Shown here: piece by piece, positions 11,058 to 20,755 of the stretch
Position numbering within the stretch: the stretch's first letter is position 1
How the letters are laid out: every line of letters begins with the position of its first letter
From: JALYJG01 sp033763555
GTDB taxonomy: Bacteria > Pseudomonadota > Alphaproteobacteria > UBA9219
Length of the DNA stretch: 64,000 nt
Direction of reading: 5' to 3'
Assembly (NCBI GenBank): GCA_033763555.1
Contig: JANRKK010000043.1
Coordinates: 80,400 to 144,399 of the forward strand
Translations under genes and position numbers: made by a program
The notes under the pieces: generated by a model
Told to the model about the DNA's origin: nothing
Databases searched by the model: none
Seen by the model: only the letters and a program-made list of their open reading frames with translations

Positions 11058-12299
11058 TTATCCCCTGTGCGCGATTGTTTGCGCCAGATGCCGGAAGGTC
11101 GTGCCCTGAAAAAGCACGGAGAAAATCACGACAAGATAGGTCATGCCGAGAATCAGGTCTTTCTCCGGCCCTGGCGGCAGTGAAAGCGCCAACGCGATGG
11201 CAATGCCGCCGCGCAGCCCGCCCCACGTCATCAACCGTATCGTCCCGCGCTGCAGCTTGTAACGGAAACGTCCGATGAAAACGGGCAGCCCGACGCTGAT
11301 GAAGCGCCCCACCAGAACGGCGATGATGGCGATCAGCCCCATCGCCAGATGCGGCGAGGTAATGGTGATGACCATCATCTCCAGCCCAACCAGCATGAAG
11401 AGGACGGCGTTCAAGGTTTCGTCCAACATTTCCCAAAACATATCCAGATGCTTGCGGTTTTTCGGCGATGTACCAAAGGCGCCACCGTGATTGCCGAGAA
11501 TAAGCCCCGCCGCCACCATCGCCAGCGGGCCGGACACATGCACAAATTCGGCCAAGGCATAGCCACCTGCCGCCAGCGCCAGCGTCATCATGACTTCGAT
11601 TTTGTAATCATTGATGCTGTGCAGCGCCTGGAATGTCAGCCAGCCAAGCGCCAGCCCGAGGGCGATGCCACCGATACCCGCCCAAGCCAGAATGAAAGCG
11701 ATTTGCGGCGGACTGGGTTTGCTCATATGCGGATTGGCAATGGCCAGCAGAATAAGAAACAACACAACCGCAACACCGTCATTCAGCAGACTTTCGCCGC
11801 CGATCTGCACGCGCAGGGATTTTGAAATGCCTGTTTCCTTTAAAATGCCAAGCACAGCGACAGGATCCGTCGGCGAAATCAACGCACCGAACAACAGCGC
11901 ATAGATATAAGGAAAGGAAAAACCCAGCCAGCCCGCCGCCAGCCAGACAAGGCTGCCTGTGATAAAGGTCGCCATCACCACGCCAAGCGTTGCCAGAATA
12001 CCGACCAGCGTTTTGTATTTCCTTAACTCGGCCAGATCGACATGCATGGCGCCCGCAAACAGCAGGAAGGACAACATGCCGTGCAGAAGGATGGCCGAGA
12101 AATCGATATGTGCGACGAAGGAACTGGTCGCGCGCAGATCAATCCAACCCAGCTGGTTGAAGCCTATCGCCAGCAGCGACATCACCAGGGCGACAAACAT
12201 CAGACCGATGGTGGCGGGCAGACGCAGAAAGCGCTTGTTGATATAGGCACCGAGCGCCGCGAAGGTCAGCAGAATGGCGAGGGTCTGGAACGCCGTCAC
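11058..12299 (-). CDS. Na+(K+)/H+ antiporter, CPA1 family (NhaP-like)
   Basis: 413 aa integral membrane protein with about 12 hydrophobic helices. Family motifs include GALISPTDPVAVLGILKE (the ion-binding region with the ND/TDP signature), SLLNDGVAVVLF and TWGGLRGGIAIALAL. It exchanges cytoplasmic Na+ or K+ for protons and supports pH and salt homeostasis. There is no large C-terminal cytoplasmic domain, so it is a compact NhaP type. It is monocistronic or leads the lipoprotein gene 47 bp downstream. Confidence 0.92.
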   Translation of the reverse strand: MTAFQTLAILLTFAALGAYINKRFLRLPATIGLMFVALVMSLLAIGFNQLGWIDLRATSSFVAHIDFSAILLHGMLSFLLFAGAMHVDLAELRKYKTLVGILATLGVVMATFITGSLVWLAAGWLGFSFPYIYALLFGALISPTDPVAVLGILKETGISKSLRVQIGGESLLNDGVAVVLFLILLAIANPHMSKPSPPQIAFILAWAGIGGIALGLALGWLTFQALHSINDYKIEVMMTLALAAGGYALAEFVHVSGPLAMVAAGLILGNHGGAFGTSPKNRKHLDMFWEMLDETLNAVLFMLVGLEMMVITITSPHLAMGLIAIIAVLVGRFISVGLPVFIGRFRYKLQRGTIRLMTWGGLRGGIAIALALSLPPGPEKDLILGMTYLVVIFSVLFQGTTFRHLAQTIAHRG

Positions 12300-12365
12300 G
12301 AATCACCCGCAAGCCGGAGGATGATTCCTATCTATCGGAAACGGCGTTGTTTCACAAATCCAGCG

Positions 12366-13940
12366 TTACTGGCTGACCCGCAAATTCGACAATGAGTCGC
12401 CGATGGCGTTGAAGATGCCCTGCAGCTGCGACGTCGAAGGCGAATTGAAGAAGTAATTCTGTGCCGTCGCACAGTTCTTCAGCAGGTTCAGCGAGGTTGT
12501 CGTGGTCTGCGTGCCTAACATGACGGTGTAGATGTAGACACCTTTGTTCTTCAAGGCCGTGCACAGGGTTTGCGTCCGGCTGTTCAGGTTGGTCACGGCC
12601 GTACTGCTGTTGGTCGTGCCCAAACGTCCATTCTGCAGGAACCAATAGTTGCTGTGCGACCCGTTATCGATGGTATTTTCACCGTCGGTCAGAAGCACGA
12701 TAGCCTTATTCATGCCCGGTGCATCATAGGCCAGAGGCAGTCCATTGGCGCCCATCGTACCACCCCACAAACCCTGCCAGCGCGGCGATAACATGTGCCA
12801 GCCCCATTGCAAGCCCTGGGGAATGACTGTGTTGCCTTGCGCCACCATGGAGTTAATGTGGTTCAGCAAGGTTGTCTTGTTATTGGTCAGCGGCGTCACT
12901 TCCTGCGGGCACATCAGGTTTGGCCCCTGCTGCGACGTATTCAGCGGTGACGCATAATTATATCCCGTCAGGGTGCAGGTATAGCCGTTGCTGGTCGAAC
13001 AGCTGCCCGTCACGGTCGTGCAGCTGCCATTTTTGCATCGGCTATACACGCGCGTTGCCCAGTCATTATCACCCGAGTTCGGCGAGTTGTTGTAGGGCGC
13101 GCCGTAATTAAGATTATCGCTCGGCCAGTAATATTGCTGGAACAGCGTATTCACATTGCCCTGCGAAGGCGGCGTGTCGGTCACATCCTCGCCATTCAAC
13201 CGTGCATCGACGCAGCCCGTCCAGCTTGTCGGCCCCCAGCCCGGCCCCTGGTTCAACGCCATGCCGGACAGCGCATTGCTGTAGGTGGAATCCATCCAGG
13301 TATCATGCGATGTGCCGATATTGACGGCCTGCGAAAATGGCACGATGCCAACCCACAATTTGCCGTTTGTGGCAACGGACGGATTGGCAAAGAGCGTGTT
13401 GACGAGGGTCGTTGAGGCCGTCTTAAGGGCCGCAAGCTTGGTCACACCACCGCCCGCCGTACCTGTCATGGAGCCCGTATTGTCCAGCACCAGCACAAGC
13501 TCAAGCCCGGTCACGGCGCGGGAGATTTCGGAATTGGCGTTCACGGTCATGGTGGATACACCAAGGACGTTCATGAACGTCGTTGGCAGGCTCGCCGAGG
13601 CACTGAGTGTGATGATGGTGTTGCTGTCATCCACGTTGGCATTCGTGCCTGTAATAGTCGCGCCCATATAGCCGTTGAAATTGGCATTCAGATATTTACC
13701 GACCTCGGAATTCAGGCTGGCGGTATTGACGGTTGAGCCCGCAGCCAGCCCGGCGGCATCGAGCGAGAATTGCAATTTCGATTGCGCCAGTTGCATCCGC
13801 GCCGTGTCGATGGCGACCCCGGTCGCGCCTGTCATGACCACCATGGAAAGTGCCAAAAGGGGCAGCGTCATACCCCCTTCCGAACGGGCGAAAGATCGTA
13901 CCGCGCGCAGAAAGGACGGAAGGAAATTCAGGCGTTTCAT
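12366..13940 (-). CDS. TadG-like protein with von Willebrand factor A domain
   Basis: 524 aa. A short basic N-terminus and one hydrophobic helix (about 24-45, GGMTLPLLALSMVVMTGATG) resemble prepilin-like TadE/TadG proteins. A VWA domain then begins around residue 150 with MIDAS motif DNTGSMT and a later LLTDGEN. The segment between the VWA strands is Asn/Ser/Gly-rich and may be exposed. Such proteins are thought to be minor pilins or surface adhesins of Tad systems. It is last in an operon with two TadE-like genes (17-bp gap). Confidence 0.85.
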   Translation of the reverse strand: MKRLNFLPSFLRAVRSFARSEGGMTLPLLALSMVVMTGATGVAIDTARMQLAQSKLQFSLDAAGLAAGSTVNTASLNSEVGKYLNANFNGYMGATITGTNANVDDSNTIITLSASASLPTTFMNVLGVSTMTVNANSEISRAVTGLELVLVLDNTGSMTGTAGGGVTKLAALKTASTTLVNTLFANPSVATNGKLWVGIVPFSQAVNIGTSHDTWMDSTYSNALSGMALNQGPGWGPTSWTGCVDARLNGEDVTDTPPSQGNVNTLFQQYYWPSDNLNYGAPYNNSPNSGDNDWATRVYSRCKNGSCTTVTGSCSTSNGYTCTLTGYNYASPLNTSQQGPNLMCPQEVTPLTNNKTTLLNHINSMVAQGNTVIPQGLQWGWHMLSPRWQGLWGGTMGANGLPLAYDAPGMNKAIVLLTDGENTIDNGSHSNYWFLQNGRLGTTNSSTAVTNLNSRTQTLCTALKNKGVYIYTVMLGTQTTTTSLNLLKNCATAQNYFFNSPSTSQLQGIFNAIGDSLSNLRVSQ

Positions 13941-13957
13941 GGCGACCTCCTATAAAA

Positions 13958-14539
13958 CTATGCGGGCGGCGTAATCAATGGGCTCAGGCGTGGCTTGTAA
14001 ACCGCCGTCCGGTATATCGTACCATCTGAAAAAAGTTCAGCACTCAGGAATAAAGGATCGAACTCATAAAAAACTTCACTCAGGATAACGTTGTCATTGT
14101 CGTTCAAAACCAGACCGTTCGGCAAGACCGGGGCGCCACCTGTATTCCCGATCTGGCTGTTGCGGGTCAGCGTGCCGCCGCCCGTATACTGCCATCGTAT
14201 GGTGGGGTTCTGGCCCGGTGGCTTGTAAACCGATGTCACAATCACAACGCCATTCGCGCCGAAATTGAAAGGCTGCATCAGTTGGCCCGCCGCCAGTGTG
14301 ATATCGTTCAGATTGGCGATGGTAATGGTCTGGTATTGGGCGACAATGTCCGTCACGGAATAGGCAATGCGGTCGGCGCGCTCATTGATAACCAGGCAAT
14401 AAGAACCATCCATAGCGCCCAACAGAAGCGTTATCCATATCGGCAGCGTCAGCGCAAACTCCACCGCCGCCACACCCTTCTGCAGGGGTTTGGGCAAACG
14501 GCTGGAACGCCAGCGGCGAACTTTAGCTATAAGGTTCAT
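13958..14539 (-). CDS. TadE-like pseudopilin
   Basis: 193 aa. The ATG at 14539 is preferred to a TTG at 14551. A basic start is followed by KGVAAVEFALTLPIWITLLL, the G-x3-x-E plus hydrophobic helix signature of TadE/TadF minor pseudopilins, which are cut by the TadV-type prepilin peptidase. The rest is an Asn/Thr-rich beta-type periplasmic domain. It overlaps the upstream TadE-like gene by 17 bp, so the two are co-translated. Confidence 0.82.
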   Translation of the reverse strand: MNLIAKVRRWRSSRLPKPLQKGVAAVEFALTLPIWITLLLGAMDGSYCLVINERADRIAYSVTDIVAQYQTITIANLNDITLAAGQLMQPFNFGANGVVIVTSVYKPPGQNPTIRWQYTGGGTLTRNSQIGNTGGAPVLPNGLVLNDNDNVILSEVFYEFDPLFLSAELFSDGTIYRTAVYKPRLSPLITPPA

Positions 14540-15047
14540 TGCGCACCACAATCCGGGATGTCAGCGTGACAATTCCATTCGTTCCCATAATCGCACCAAG
14601 CATGGGCGTAAAAAGGCGCCATGGATAAGAAACGGTATAGACGACGATCTGTTCCGGCGTGCCCATGGTGCTGGAACCCTGTCCCGGCGCGCCGATCATG
14701 TTAAAGGTTGTGTAAGCGGTCGAGGTCATCGTGACCTGCGTCGTATCGATCATTGTCCCGAAGCTTTGCAGTTCCTGCATCAAAACCTGATTAACAGTTT
14801 GCGCCTGGGTCTGCCCCGAAGCGACGAACCCGGTTTTCGCCAGGCGCGATGTGTTGAAGGTCGCATGCTCCATCAATTGCTGCGCCGTGAGCATGAGCGC
14901 ACCTTCAATGGTGCCAATCATCAGCAGGAAGAACGCAGGCGCAATCAACGCCATCTCAACCGCTGTCGCGCCTTTTTGCTTGCGCCGCCGAAGGGATCGA
15001 AAAGATCCAAAAAGGGAATAAAAATGCCCAGCCATTTTGGGCCTCAA
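14523..15047 (-). CDS. TadE-like pseudopilin
   Basis: 174 aa. After the basic segment RSLRRRKQ comes KGATAVEMALIAPAFFLLMI, a TadE-type signal with the conserved Glu five residues into the helix. First gene of a three-gene TadE-TadE-TadG-like operon on the minus strand. The rest of the Tad machinery (TadA, TadB/C, TadV, RcpA) is not within the window; the ATPase and platform genes at 114-3100 are of the GspE/GspF type and stand on the other strand. Confidence 0.82.
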   Translation of the reverse strand: MRPKMAGHFYSLFGSFRSLRRRKQKGATAVEMALIAPAFFLLMIGTIEGALMLTAQQLMEHATFNTSRLAKTGFVASGQTQAQTVNQVLMQELQSFGTMIDTTQVTMTSTAYTTFNMIGAPGQGSSTMGTPEQIVVYTVSYPWRLFTPMLGAIMGTNGIVTLTSRIVVRNEPYS

Positions 15048-15246
15048 ACTCTTTAAAATACTGATTCCAATACAGGCCCCATTATCTCACCTCGTGCTTG
15101 AGGCAATGTTAACTTCGAGGGGTATTTGGGTGGTATTCAAGTAATTGAAAATTCAAAATATTTTCGCAGTACCGGGGTAAAACAGGCCATTCCGGGCCGG
15201 AAAACGGCGTTTCGGAATTGCCTCGAATTTCAAAGGGTTTTCGGGA

Positions 15247-15975
15247 TTATAAATTTCCCGGCACAGCAGCGGCCTCAAGGTAAAGAATTTGGTAGCTCAC
15301 CCGGAAGGGTTTAACGGCCTTGCCGAGCAGCCCGCGCATGCGACTGGCAGTCACAGGCTCATGCGCCGGATGCGGGGTCGCGGCGCCAATCATCTTTAGG
15401 TAACGCAAAAACGCATGCGCCGAACTATAAGTAACAGAAAGAGTTTTATGTTCCATCCGCCTGGCAATTCCATCGGCAAAATCAGCCTTTGGCAAGCGCC
15501 ATAGCCCATCCTGCAAGCCTTCTTCCCGGCATAAATCGCGCCATTCCCGGAAGCTGCCCTCCATGGGCAAGGCTACATATAAATGCCCGTCGGGTTTCAG
15601 CCAGCCTTGCCAGCGGCGTAAAGCTTCGCGCGGCTGCGGCAGCCAATGCAGCATCATGCTGGAAAAAACTGTATCGAAAACCGGACGGATGTCAGCGCGA
15701 AGGGCGTCGCCTTCGATGATTTTTAAATCCGGCAACTTCGCCTGCGCTGCACGCAGCATGGCGGGCGCAGCATCCATCGCCGTGATGCTGGCTTGCGGCC
15801 AGCGTCGCGCTGCGGCTTCGGCGGCGAAGCCCGTACCGCAACCAATATCCAGAATGTTACGCGGCGCAAGCGGCATGACCCATGCGATCAACTCTTGCGC
15901 GATCCGCGCCTGAATATCTGCCGCCTGATCATAATGCGGCGCGGCCTTGTCAAAACGCCGGGCGATGATGTTCAT
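15247..15975 (-). CDS. bioC: Malonyl-[acyl-carrier protein] O-methyltransferase BioC
   Basis: 242 aa SAM-dependent methyltransferase that methylates malonyl-ACP (or CoA) to start pimeloyl synthesis. The N-terminus RFDKAAPHYDQAADIQ is the BioC signature, followed by the SAM motif LDIGCGTGFAAE at about 42-53 and the acidic end of strand 2 (MDAAP). The ATG overlaps the bioH-like stop by 4 bp (ATGA). It is last in the panB-bioF-bioH-bioC operon. Confidence 0.92.
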   Translation of the reverse strand: MNIIARRFDKAAPHYDQAADIQARIAQELIAWVMPLAPRNILDIGCGTGFAAEAAARRWPQASITAMDAAPAMLRAAQAKLPDLKIIEGDALRADIRPVFDTVFSSMMLHWLPQPREALRRWQGWLKPDGHLYVALPMEGSFREWRDLCREEGLQDGLWRLPKADFADGIARRMEHKTLSVTYSSAHAFLRYLKMIGAATPHPAHEPVTASRMRGLLGKAVKPFRVSYQILYLEAAAVPGNL

Positions 15976-16616
15976 GCCGTTTTCCTTTCCTGAGCGGGAA
16001 AGAAAGAAGCGACGAAATTTTCAATCGCCTGTGCGCACCAGTCGGGATCGCTTTGCGGCAGGATATGGCCACCTGCTTCATGCCAGAGACCTTGCTGTGC
16101 CATGCGACCAAGTTTTTCGCTGGCCGCAACAGGCACAAGCGGGTCTTTGCGGGATGCCAGAACAAGACCGGGAATGTTGCACGCCGTATTTTCATCGACC
16201 GCGCCATCACGCAATGCATCCAGCCCTTCGCGCAGACATTCAGCATTCGGCATGCCTTCCGGCATCGGTGAGCCGATCATCGCGTGAAAATCTTGCAAGG
16301 TCTGCGCCGGATTTGCACTTAACCTCATCCGCATTTCGCGCAACATGGCGGGAGGAACGCAACCCTCCTGCCCCGGCGTCTGCACAAAGCGCGGAAAGCT
16401 GTTGATGGCAATCCATCCGGCCCAATTTCTTTGCGGCAGCCCATGCAGAAAACCCAGGGAATGCCCCACCAAAACAGCCGGAGCATGCACAGGCTCGGAA
16501 GCACGACCGAAAAACCCCAAATCCACACGCTGCTGAGGGAACTGCCGCAGTCGGGCGCTAACCGCATCCCAGAAACGCGCATCGAAACCCCAGCCATGGA
16601 TGAAAACCAGCTCCAT
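15972..16616 (-). CDS. bioH: Alpha/beta hydrolase, probable pimeloyl-ACP methyl ester esterase (BioH-like)
   Basis: 214 aa, short for BioH (about 256), but the core is present: HGWGFDARFW near the N-terminus, nucleophile elbow GHSLGF with Ser about 52, Asp in SRKDPLVP and His in GGHILPQSDP. The position between bioF and bioC supports the role of removing the BioC-installed methyl group from pimeloyl-ACP. The cap domain appears reduced. Its ATG shares one base with the bioF stop. A distinct esterase family (BioG/BioK-like) filling the same step is the main alternative. Confidence 0.8.
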   Translation of the reverse strand: MELVFIHGWGFDARFWDAVSARLRQFPQQRVDLGFFGRASEPVHAPAVLVGHSLGFLHGLPQRNWAGWIAINSFPRFVQTPGQEGCVPPAMLREMRMRLSANPAQTLQDFHAMIGSPMPEGMPNAECLREGLDALRDGAVDENTACNIPGLVLASRKDPLVPVAASEKLGRMAQQGLWHEAGGHILPQSDPDWCAQAIENFVASFFPAQERKTA

Positions 16617-17812
16617 CAGGAGGCCAGCGCCGCAGGAACGGCGAAACGCGAAGCCTGCGCCGCCATCACTTCGATCAACCGATCAATATCTTTTTCCTTG
16701 TGCGCGGCGCTGACCGATAGGCGCAAACGGCTGGTGCCGCGCGGCACGGTGGGTGGGCGGATGGCAACCGCCAGCAACCCATTTTGCTGCAGAATATCTG
16801 CCAGTTCTGTCGCGGCTTCTTCGTCACCGAGAATGACAGGAATAATCTGCGTCGTACTGGCCCCACAATTCCATCCCTGCGTACACAAAGCCTCGCGCAA
16901 CCGTTCGGCTTGCGCCTGAACATAGGTACGTTCTTTTTCCATATGCGGCAAAAGCTCCAGTGCGGCTTCGATGGAGCCAAGCACGGCGGGCGGCAGCGCG
17001 GTGCTGTAGATCAGCCCGCCGCAACGCTGCACCAGATAATCACGCAGGATCGCGCTGCACACGACATAGGCACCGAAACTGCCAAGCGCCTTGCCGAAAG
17101 TTCCCATCGCAACATCAATCTTGCCGGGATGCGCAGCGGCGAAACCGAACCCGTCTGGCCCGAACAATCCGGTCGCATGCGCCTCGTCGATATACAGCAT
17201 CGCTTCATAACGTTGCGCGAGGGCAATCAACGCGGGCAGATCAGCACAATCGCCATCCATGCTGAAAACGCTTTCGCTGACGATGATGACATGTGCTTTG
17301 CCGCTATGCTCGCGCAGCAGAGTATCAAGATGGTCATAATCATTGTGCCGGAAGCGGATGAGGCGCGCGCCAGCCAGCAACGCGCCCTGCAACAGCGAGT
17401 TATGGCAAAGCCGATCAGCGAGAACCACAACGGGCCTGCCGACAATTTCTGCATCCGCCAGCGCCGCGAGAAGAGTTACATTCGCCTGATAACCGCTATT
17501 CATCACCAGTGCGGTTTCACCGCCCTTGCCACGGGCCAGCCTTTCCTCAATCGCTGTGTAAACAGGTGCATTGCCCGTCACGAGGCGCGAAGCGGTCATA
17601 CCTGCGCCATAGCGTGCGACATAATCCTGCGCGCGTGCAATCAATGCCGGATGTTGGCTCAGGCCCAGATAATCATTGCTGGCAAAATTGATAAGGTTCT
17701 GACCATCACGCTCAGCGCGGCCTTCTGGCAGAATCCGCGTTTCCTGCAGCTGGCGGAGCTGATGCGCAGCGCGGCGTTTTTCGCCATAGGCCTGATAAGG
17801 ATTTTTTTTCAT
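16616..17812 (-). CDS. bioF: 8-amino-7-oxononanoate synthase BioF
   Basis: 398 aa PLP enzyme of the alpha-oxoamine synthase family that condenses pimeloyl-ACP/CoA with alanine. Seen are [37 protein letters not shown] and the PLP-lysine segment [11 protein letters not shown]. The ATG at 17812 overlaps the panB stop by 4 bp and is preferred over the TTG at 17827. It leads the biotin part of the operon. Confidence 0.95.
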   Translation of the reverse strand: MKKNPYQAYGEKRRAAHQLRQLQETRILPEGRAERDGQNLINFASNDYLGLSQHPALIARAQDYVARYGAGMTASRLVTGNAPVYTAIEERLARGKGGETALVMNSGYQANVTLLAALADAEIVGRPVVVLADRLCHNSLLQGALLAGARLIRFRHNDYDHLDTLLREHSGKAHVIIVSESVFSMDGDCADLPALIALAQRYEAMLYIDEAHATGLFGPDGFGFAAAHPGKIDVAMGTFGKALGSFGAYVVCSAILRDYLVQRCGGLIYSTALPPAVLGSIEAALELLPHMEKERTYVQAQAERLREALCTQGWNCGASTTQIIPVILGDEEAATELADILQQNGLLAVAIRPPTVPRGTSRLRLSVSAAHKEKDIDRLIEVMAAQASRFAVPAALAS

Positions 17813-18621
17813 TTCGCTTGAAAACAATGCTCAGGGCCGGGAAAGCGCCGGGCACGCACATCGGCCGCGTAATTTTCCGCCGCTTTTGAAATCGCTTCAT
17901 CCAGCCCGGCATAGCGCTTGACAAAACGCAGTGATTTGCCCGTCAAGCCCAGAATATCATCCGTCACCAGAATCTGCCCGTCACAGGCGACCGATGCGCC
18001 GATACCGATGGTGGGTATGGAAATGGATTGCGTAATGTCTTTCGCCACAGGCTCAACCGTGCCCTCCACGATGATGGCAAAAGCACCCGCTTCGGCAATG
18101 GCGCGCGCATCACCTTTCAGTTTTTCGGCCTGGGCTTCATCGCGACCTTGAACTTTGAAACCACCGATCTTCTCAATCGATTGCGGCATCAGGCCAATAT
18201 GCCCGACGACGGGAATGCCTTCTTTCACAAGCCGCGCGACCGTCGGCGCCATTTCCGCGCCGCCTTCCAGCTTGACAGCACTGCATCCGGTTTCCTGCAT
18301 CACGCGCGAGGCACTGCGCAGGGCCTGCTCGGGCGACTCTTCATAAGTGCCGTAGGGCAGATCGACTATCACCACAGCGCGCGAGGAACCGCGCATCACC
18401 GCCGCGCCATGCGCGATCATCATATCGAGCGTGACGGACAAAGTGTTGTCAAAGCCGTAGACGACCATGCCAACCGAATCGCCGACTAGGATCATGTCCA
18501 CATGCGGATCGAGCAGCCGCGCGACACTGGTCGTGTAGGCCGTCAGGCACACGATGCGCGCCTTGGCTTTAACGATTTCGTGAATGCCGCGTCGTTCTTT
18601 GCGTTGTATCTGGCCGTCCAT
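17809..18621 (-). CDS. panB: 3-methyl-2-oxobutanoate hydroxymethyltransferase PanB
   Basis: 270 aa, the family length. It catalyses the first committed step of pantothenate (CoA) synthesis, transferring a hydroxymethyl group from methylene-THF to 2-ketoisovalerate. Motifs seen are [12 protein letters not shown] with the metal-binding Asp, [13 protein letters not shown] and IGIGAS. Its stop overlaps the bioF start (ATGA), so CoA and biotin genes are co-expressed; both pathways feed acyl-thioester metabolism. Confidence 0.96.
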   Translation of the reverse strand: MDGQIQRKERRGIHEIVKAKARIVCLTAYTTSVARLLDPHVDMILVGDSVGMVVYGFDNTLSVTLDMMIAHGAAVMRGSSRAVVIVDLPYGTYEESPEQALRSASRVMQETGCSAVKLEGGAEMAPTVARLVKEGIPVVGHIGLMPQSIEKIGGFKVQGRDEAQAEKLKGDARAIAEAGAFAIIVEGTVEPVAKDITQSISIPTIGIGASVACDGQILVTDDILGLTGKSLRFVKRYAGLDEAISKAAENYAADVRARRFPGPEHCFQAK

Positions 18622-18697
18622 AAAAGACCCTCTCTGTTTTCATGCGCAGAGGGAGAAGATTTTGCAATGCCGCCTGAAAGAAGCTAGACAGGAGGCT

Positions 18698-19201
18698 ATG
18701 ACAACAACGACGCTTCTGCAACGCCCTGAATATCTGCCTTTCATAGATAGGCTTATGATGAGATTTTTTAGACTTGCCTGTCTATTTTTTGGAATAGTTT
18801 TTATATTGAGCCCTCATTTTTCATGGGCCAATTCGCTACCCGATCAACACCCTATTGAAAAAGAACTTATTTCAAAAGCAGAGCTTATTTTTATAGGAAC
18901 GGCTTTGTCTTTAGATCCCCAACCACCTTATTGTGGTAAGGGAATTTTTTGGCAAAAAGTGCATTTTTCTGTCCAAACAATTTTAAAAGGTCATCTGGAT
19001 TCAGAACAACAGAAAGACTACGTTATCAGTTATCAATGCGGTGTGGACGGACAGTTGGCGAAAGGAGGCGCTAACCTGATTTTGGCATCAACACAAAGTT
19101 ATCATGCACTGGAGGATGTTATGGTCAGCTTAAAAACCGTACCTGCTGTCAAAGAATCCATTGATTTTGTTCGCTCGTCTTTAGATAAAAAATATGACTA
19201 A
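18698..19201 (+). CDS. Hypothetical secreted protein, AT-rich, overlapping bioB
   Basis: The frame runs from an ATG at 18698 (AGGAGG only 2 bases upstream, a rather short spacing) or from ATGs at 18755/18758. The latter opens a clear signal peptide ([19 protein letters not shown]) ending near FSWA. The mature part of about 115 aa has the pattern [10 protein letters not shown]...[11 protein letters not shown]...CG..., reminiscent of small secreted OB/NTR-like domains with an exported IFIGT...LKG core; this is only a resemblance. The gene is far more AT-rich than panB and bioB, and its last 8 bases overlap bioB. Confidence 0.6.
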   Translation: MTTTTLLQRPEYLPFIDRLMMRFFRLACLFFGIVFILSPHFSWANSLPDQHPIEKELISKAELIFIGTALSLDPQPPYCGKGIFWQKVHFSVQTILKGHLDSEQQKDYVISYQCGVDGQLAKGGANLILASTQSYHALEDVMVSLKTVPAVKESIDFVRSSLDKKYD

Positions 19202-20189
19202 AACTCAGATATTCAATATAGGAATTATCCGCCACGATTGGGCCGTGCCGGAAATTCAAGCGCTGTTGGCCATGCCGCTGCTCGACCTTGTTTATGAGGC
19301 GCAGAGCGTTCATCGCCGCCATCAGGACGACACGGTTCAACTCGCCAGCCTGCTGTCGATCAAGACCGGCGGCTGCCCGGAAGATTGCGCCTATTGCCCG
19401 CAAAGTGCGCACTACGCCAAAACCACCGGAACGGCAAAAGAAGCGCTTATGAATGTCGATGATGTGCTTGCCAAGGCGCGCATCGCGCGCGAGGCGGGCG
19501 CGTCGCGCTTCTGCATGGGCGCGGCCTGGCGCGAAGTGCGCGACGGGCAGGAGTTCGACAATGTGGTGGAGATGGTGCGCGGTGTGCGCGGCATGGGTAT
19601 GGAAGCCTGCGTTACGCTCGGCATGCTGAAGCCGCATCAGGCGCAGCGTCTCGCCGAAGCGGGCCTCACCGCCTACAATCATAATCTCGACACCAGCCCG
19701 GAATTTTATAGCAAAATCATCTCAACCCGCGATTATCAGGATCGGCTCGATACGCTCGCGCATGTGCGCGCGTCGGGCGTCACCGTTTGCTGCGGCGGCA
19801 TCATCGGCATGGGCGAAGGCGCGAAAGACCGCGCTTCCATGTTGCAAACCCTTGCCTGCATGACGCCGCACCCCGAGAGCGTGCCAATCAATGCGCTGGT
19901 TGCCGTGGCCGGAACGCCGCTGGAACAGCAAAAGCCCATCGATCCACTCGATCTCGTGCGCATGGTAGCAGCCGCGCGGATTACGATGCCAAAGGCGCGT
20001 GTACGTTTATCGGCAGGACGCGCCGAACTGACGCGCGAGGCGCAGGCGCTGTGCTTTATGGCCGGGGCCAATTCGATTTTCTACGGCGAAAAACTCCTGA
20101 CGACATCCAACAACGATGCCGCCGAAGACCGTGCGATGATTGAATCCCTTGGCCTGAAAATCAGCGAAGTGGTGGAGAAGGCAGCCTAG
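19194..20189 (+). CDS. bioB: Biotin synthase BioB
   Basis: 331 aa radical-SAM enzyme that inserts sulfur into dethiobiotin. The CxxxCxxC cluster motif [13 protein letters not shown] is at about 61-73, with further iron-sulfur ligands and the segments [20 protein letters not shown] and GGIIGMGE. The first ten residues ([10 protein letters not shown]) come from the AT-rich overlap with the upstream gene, and homology-like sequence starts at [14 protein letters not shown], so the present start may be secondary. It is on the opposite strand from bioF-bioH-bioC. Confidence 0.95.
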   Translation: MTKTQIFNIGIIRHDWAVPEIQALLAMPLLDLVYEAQSVHRRHQDDTVQLASLLSIKTGGCPEDCAYCPQSAHYAKTTGTAKEALMNVDDVLAKARIAREAGASRFCMGAAWREVRDGQEFDNVVEMVRGVRGMGMEACVTLGMLKPHQAQRLAEAGLTAYNHNLDTSPEFYSKIISTRDYQDRLDTLAHVRASGVTVCCGGIIGMGEGAKDRASMLQTLACMTPHPESVPINALVAVAGTPLEQQKPIDPLDLVRMVAAARITMPKARVRLSAGRAELTREAQALCFMAGANSIFYGEKLLTTSNNDAAEDRAMIESLGLKISEVVEKAA

Positions 20190-20190
20190 T

Positions 20191-20652
20191 TTACCGCTTC
20201 GGCTTCGGCGGCTTCCCGCCGGGAAGGCTACGCAAAAAGTGGCGGGGACGGTGCGGTTTAGGAGTCGGCTTTTTCGGCCTTTGAGCGCGCATTCTCTCCA
20301 ATAATTCTTTTTGTTGCCTGTCTCTACAGTTGGAAATCTGCCGTAAAAGATTTTCTTTCGCCATGGGCCGGGACGAATGGGCAGCGTGGTAGATCGCCAT
20401 AGCCGTCGCTTCGGGGTCTGGATAACATTGGCGCAAGATACCGACCTTGTCGCCATAGAGCCCAAGCTCATCAACCGCCCGCAAAATATCCCATCCCTTA
20501 ATGTTATCCGCAGGGTAAGCGTGACGGACGGACTCATCATTAACAAGATCGAGAAACTCGGTGCTGTCTTTACTTCCATAAGTGAGGGCCCTGATGGCTT
20601 CCTCAACACTCATGCCTTTTTTTAGGCGCCTGGAATGGTCACCATTACTCAT
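20191..20652 (-). CDS. Hypothetical protein, 153 aa, basic proline-rich tail
   Basis: Not recognised. The ATG at 20652 follows a GAAGAG site by 6 bases. The first 100 residues are a soluble helical part (MSNGDHSRRLKKGMSVEEAI), and the last 30 are rich in Pro, Lys and Arg (PKKPTPKPHRPRHF), suggesting an interaction with nucleic acid or an acidic partner. The stop lies 1 base from the bioB stop on the other strand, so no terminator separates them. Confidence 0.6.
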   Translation of the reverse strand: MSNGDHSRRLKKGMSVEEAIRALTYGSKDSTEFLDLVNDESVRHAYPADNIKGWDILRAVDELGLYGDKVGILRQCYPDPEATAMAIYHAAHSSRPMAKENLLRQISNCRDRQQKELLERMRAQRPKKPTPKPHRPRHFLRSLPGGKPPKPKR

Positions 20653-20755
20653 ATCAATCTCTTCAAAATGACAGCCGTTATATGTACGAAATCCTAGCAC
20701 ATATTTCTGAAACTATAGCGTGATAAAATACGCTTAACCGATTGATTTTTCTATT

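Noticed and set aside
11011..11436. N-terminal extension of the lipoprotein at 10405 into the antiporter gene
   Set aside because: The extension is antisense to conserved antiporter sequence and the lipoprotein signal begins at 11010.
15110..15120. Promoter of the TadE operon
   Set aside because: An inverted CCTCG/CGAGG pair is visible in the upstream gap, but it is short and widely spaced, so no call was made.
15126..15314. A 62-codon plus-strand frame between the TadE operon and bioC
   Set aside because: No ribosome-binding site, no domain, and it runs into the bioC coding region.
16784..17821. A 345-codon frame opposite bioF
   Set aside because: bioF is well supported; the antisense frame lacks a ribosome-binding site and domain features.
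19030..19260. Riboswitch or BirA/BioR operator before bioB
   Set aside because: Region is coding for the AT-rich gene; no convincing palindrome was seen.
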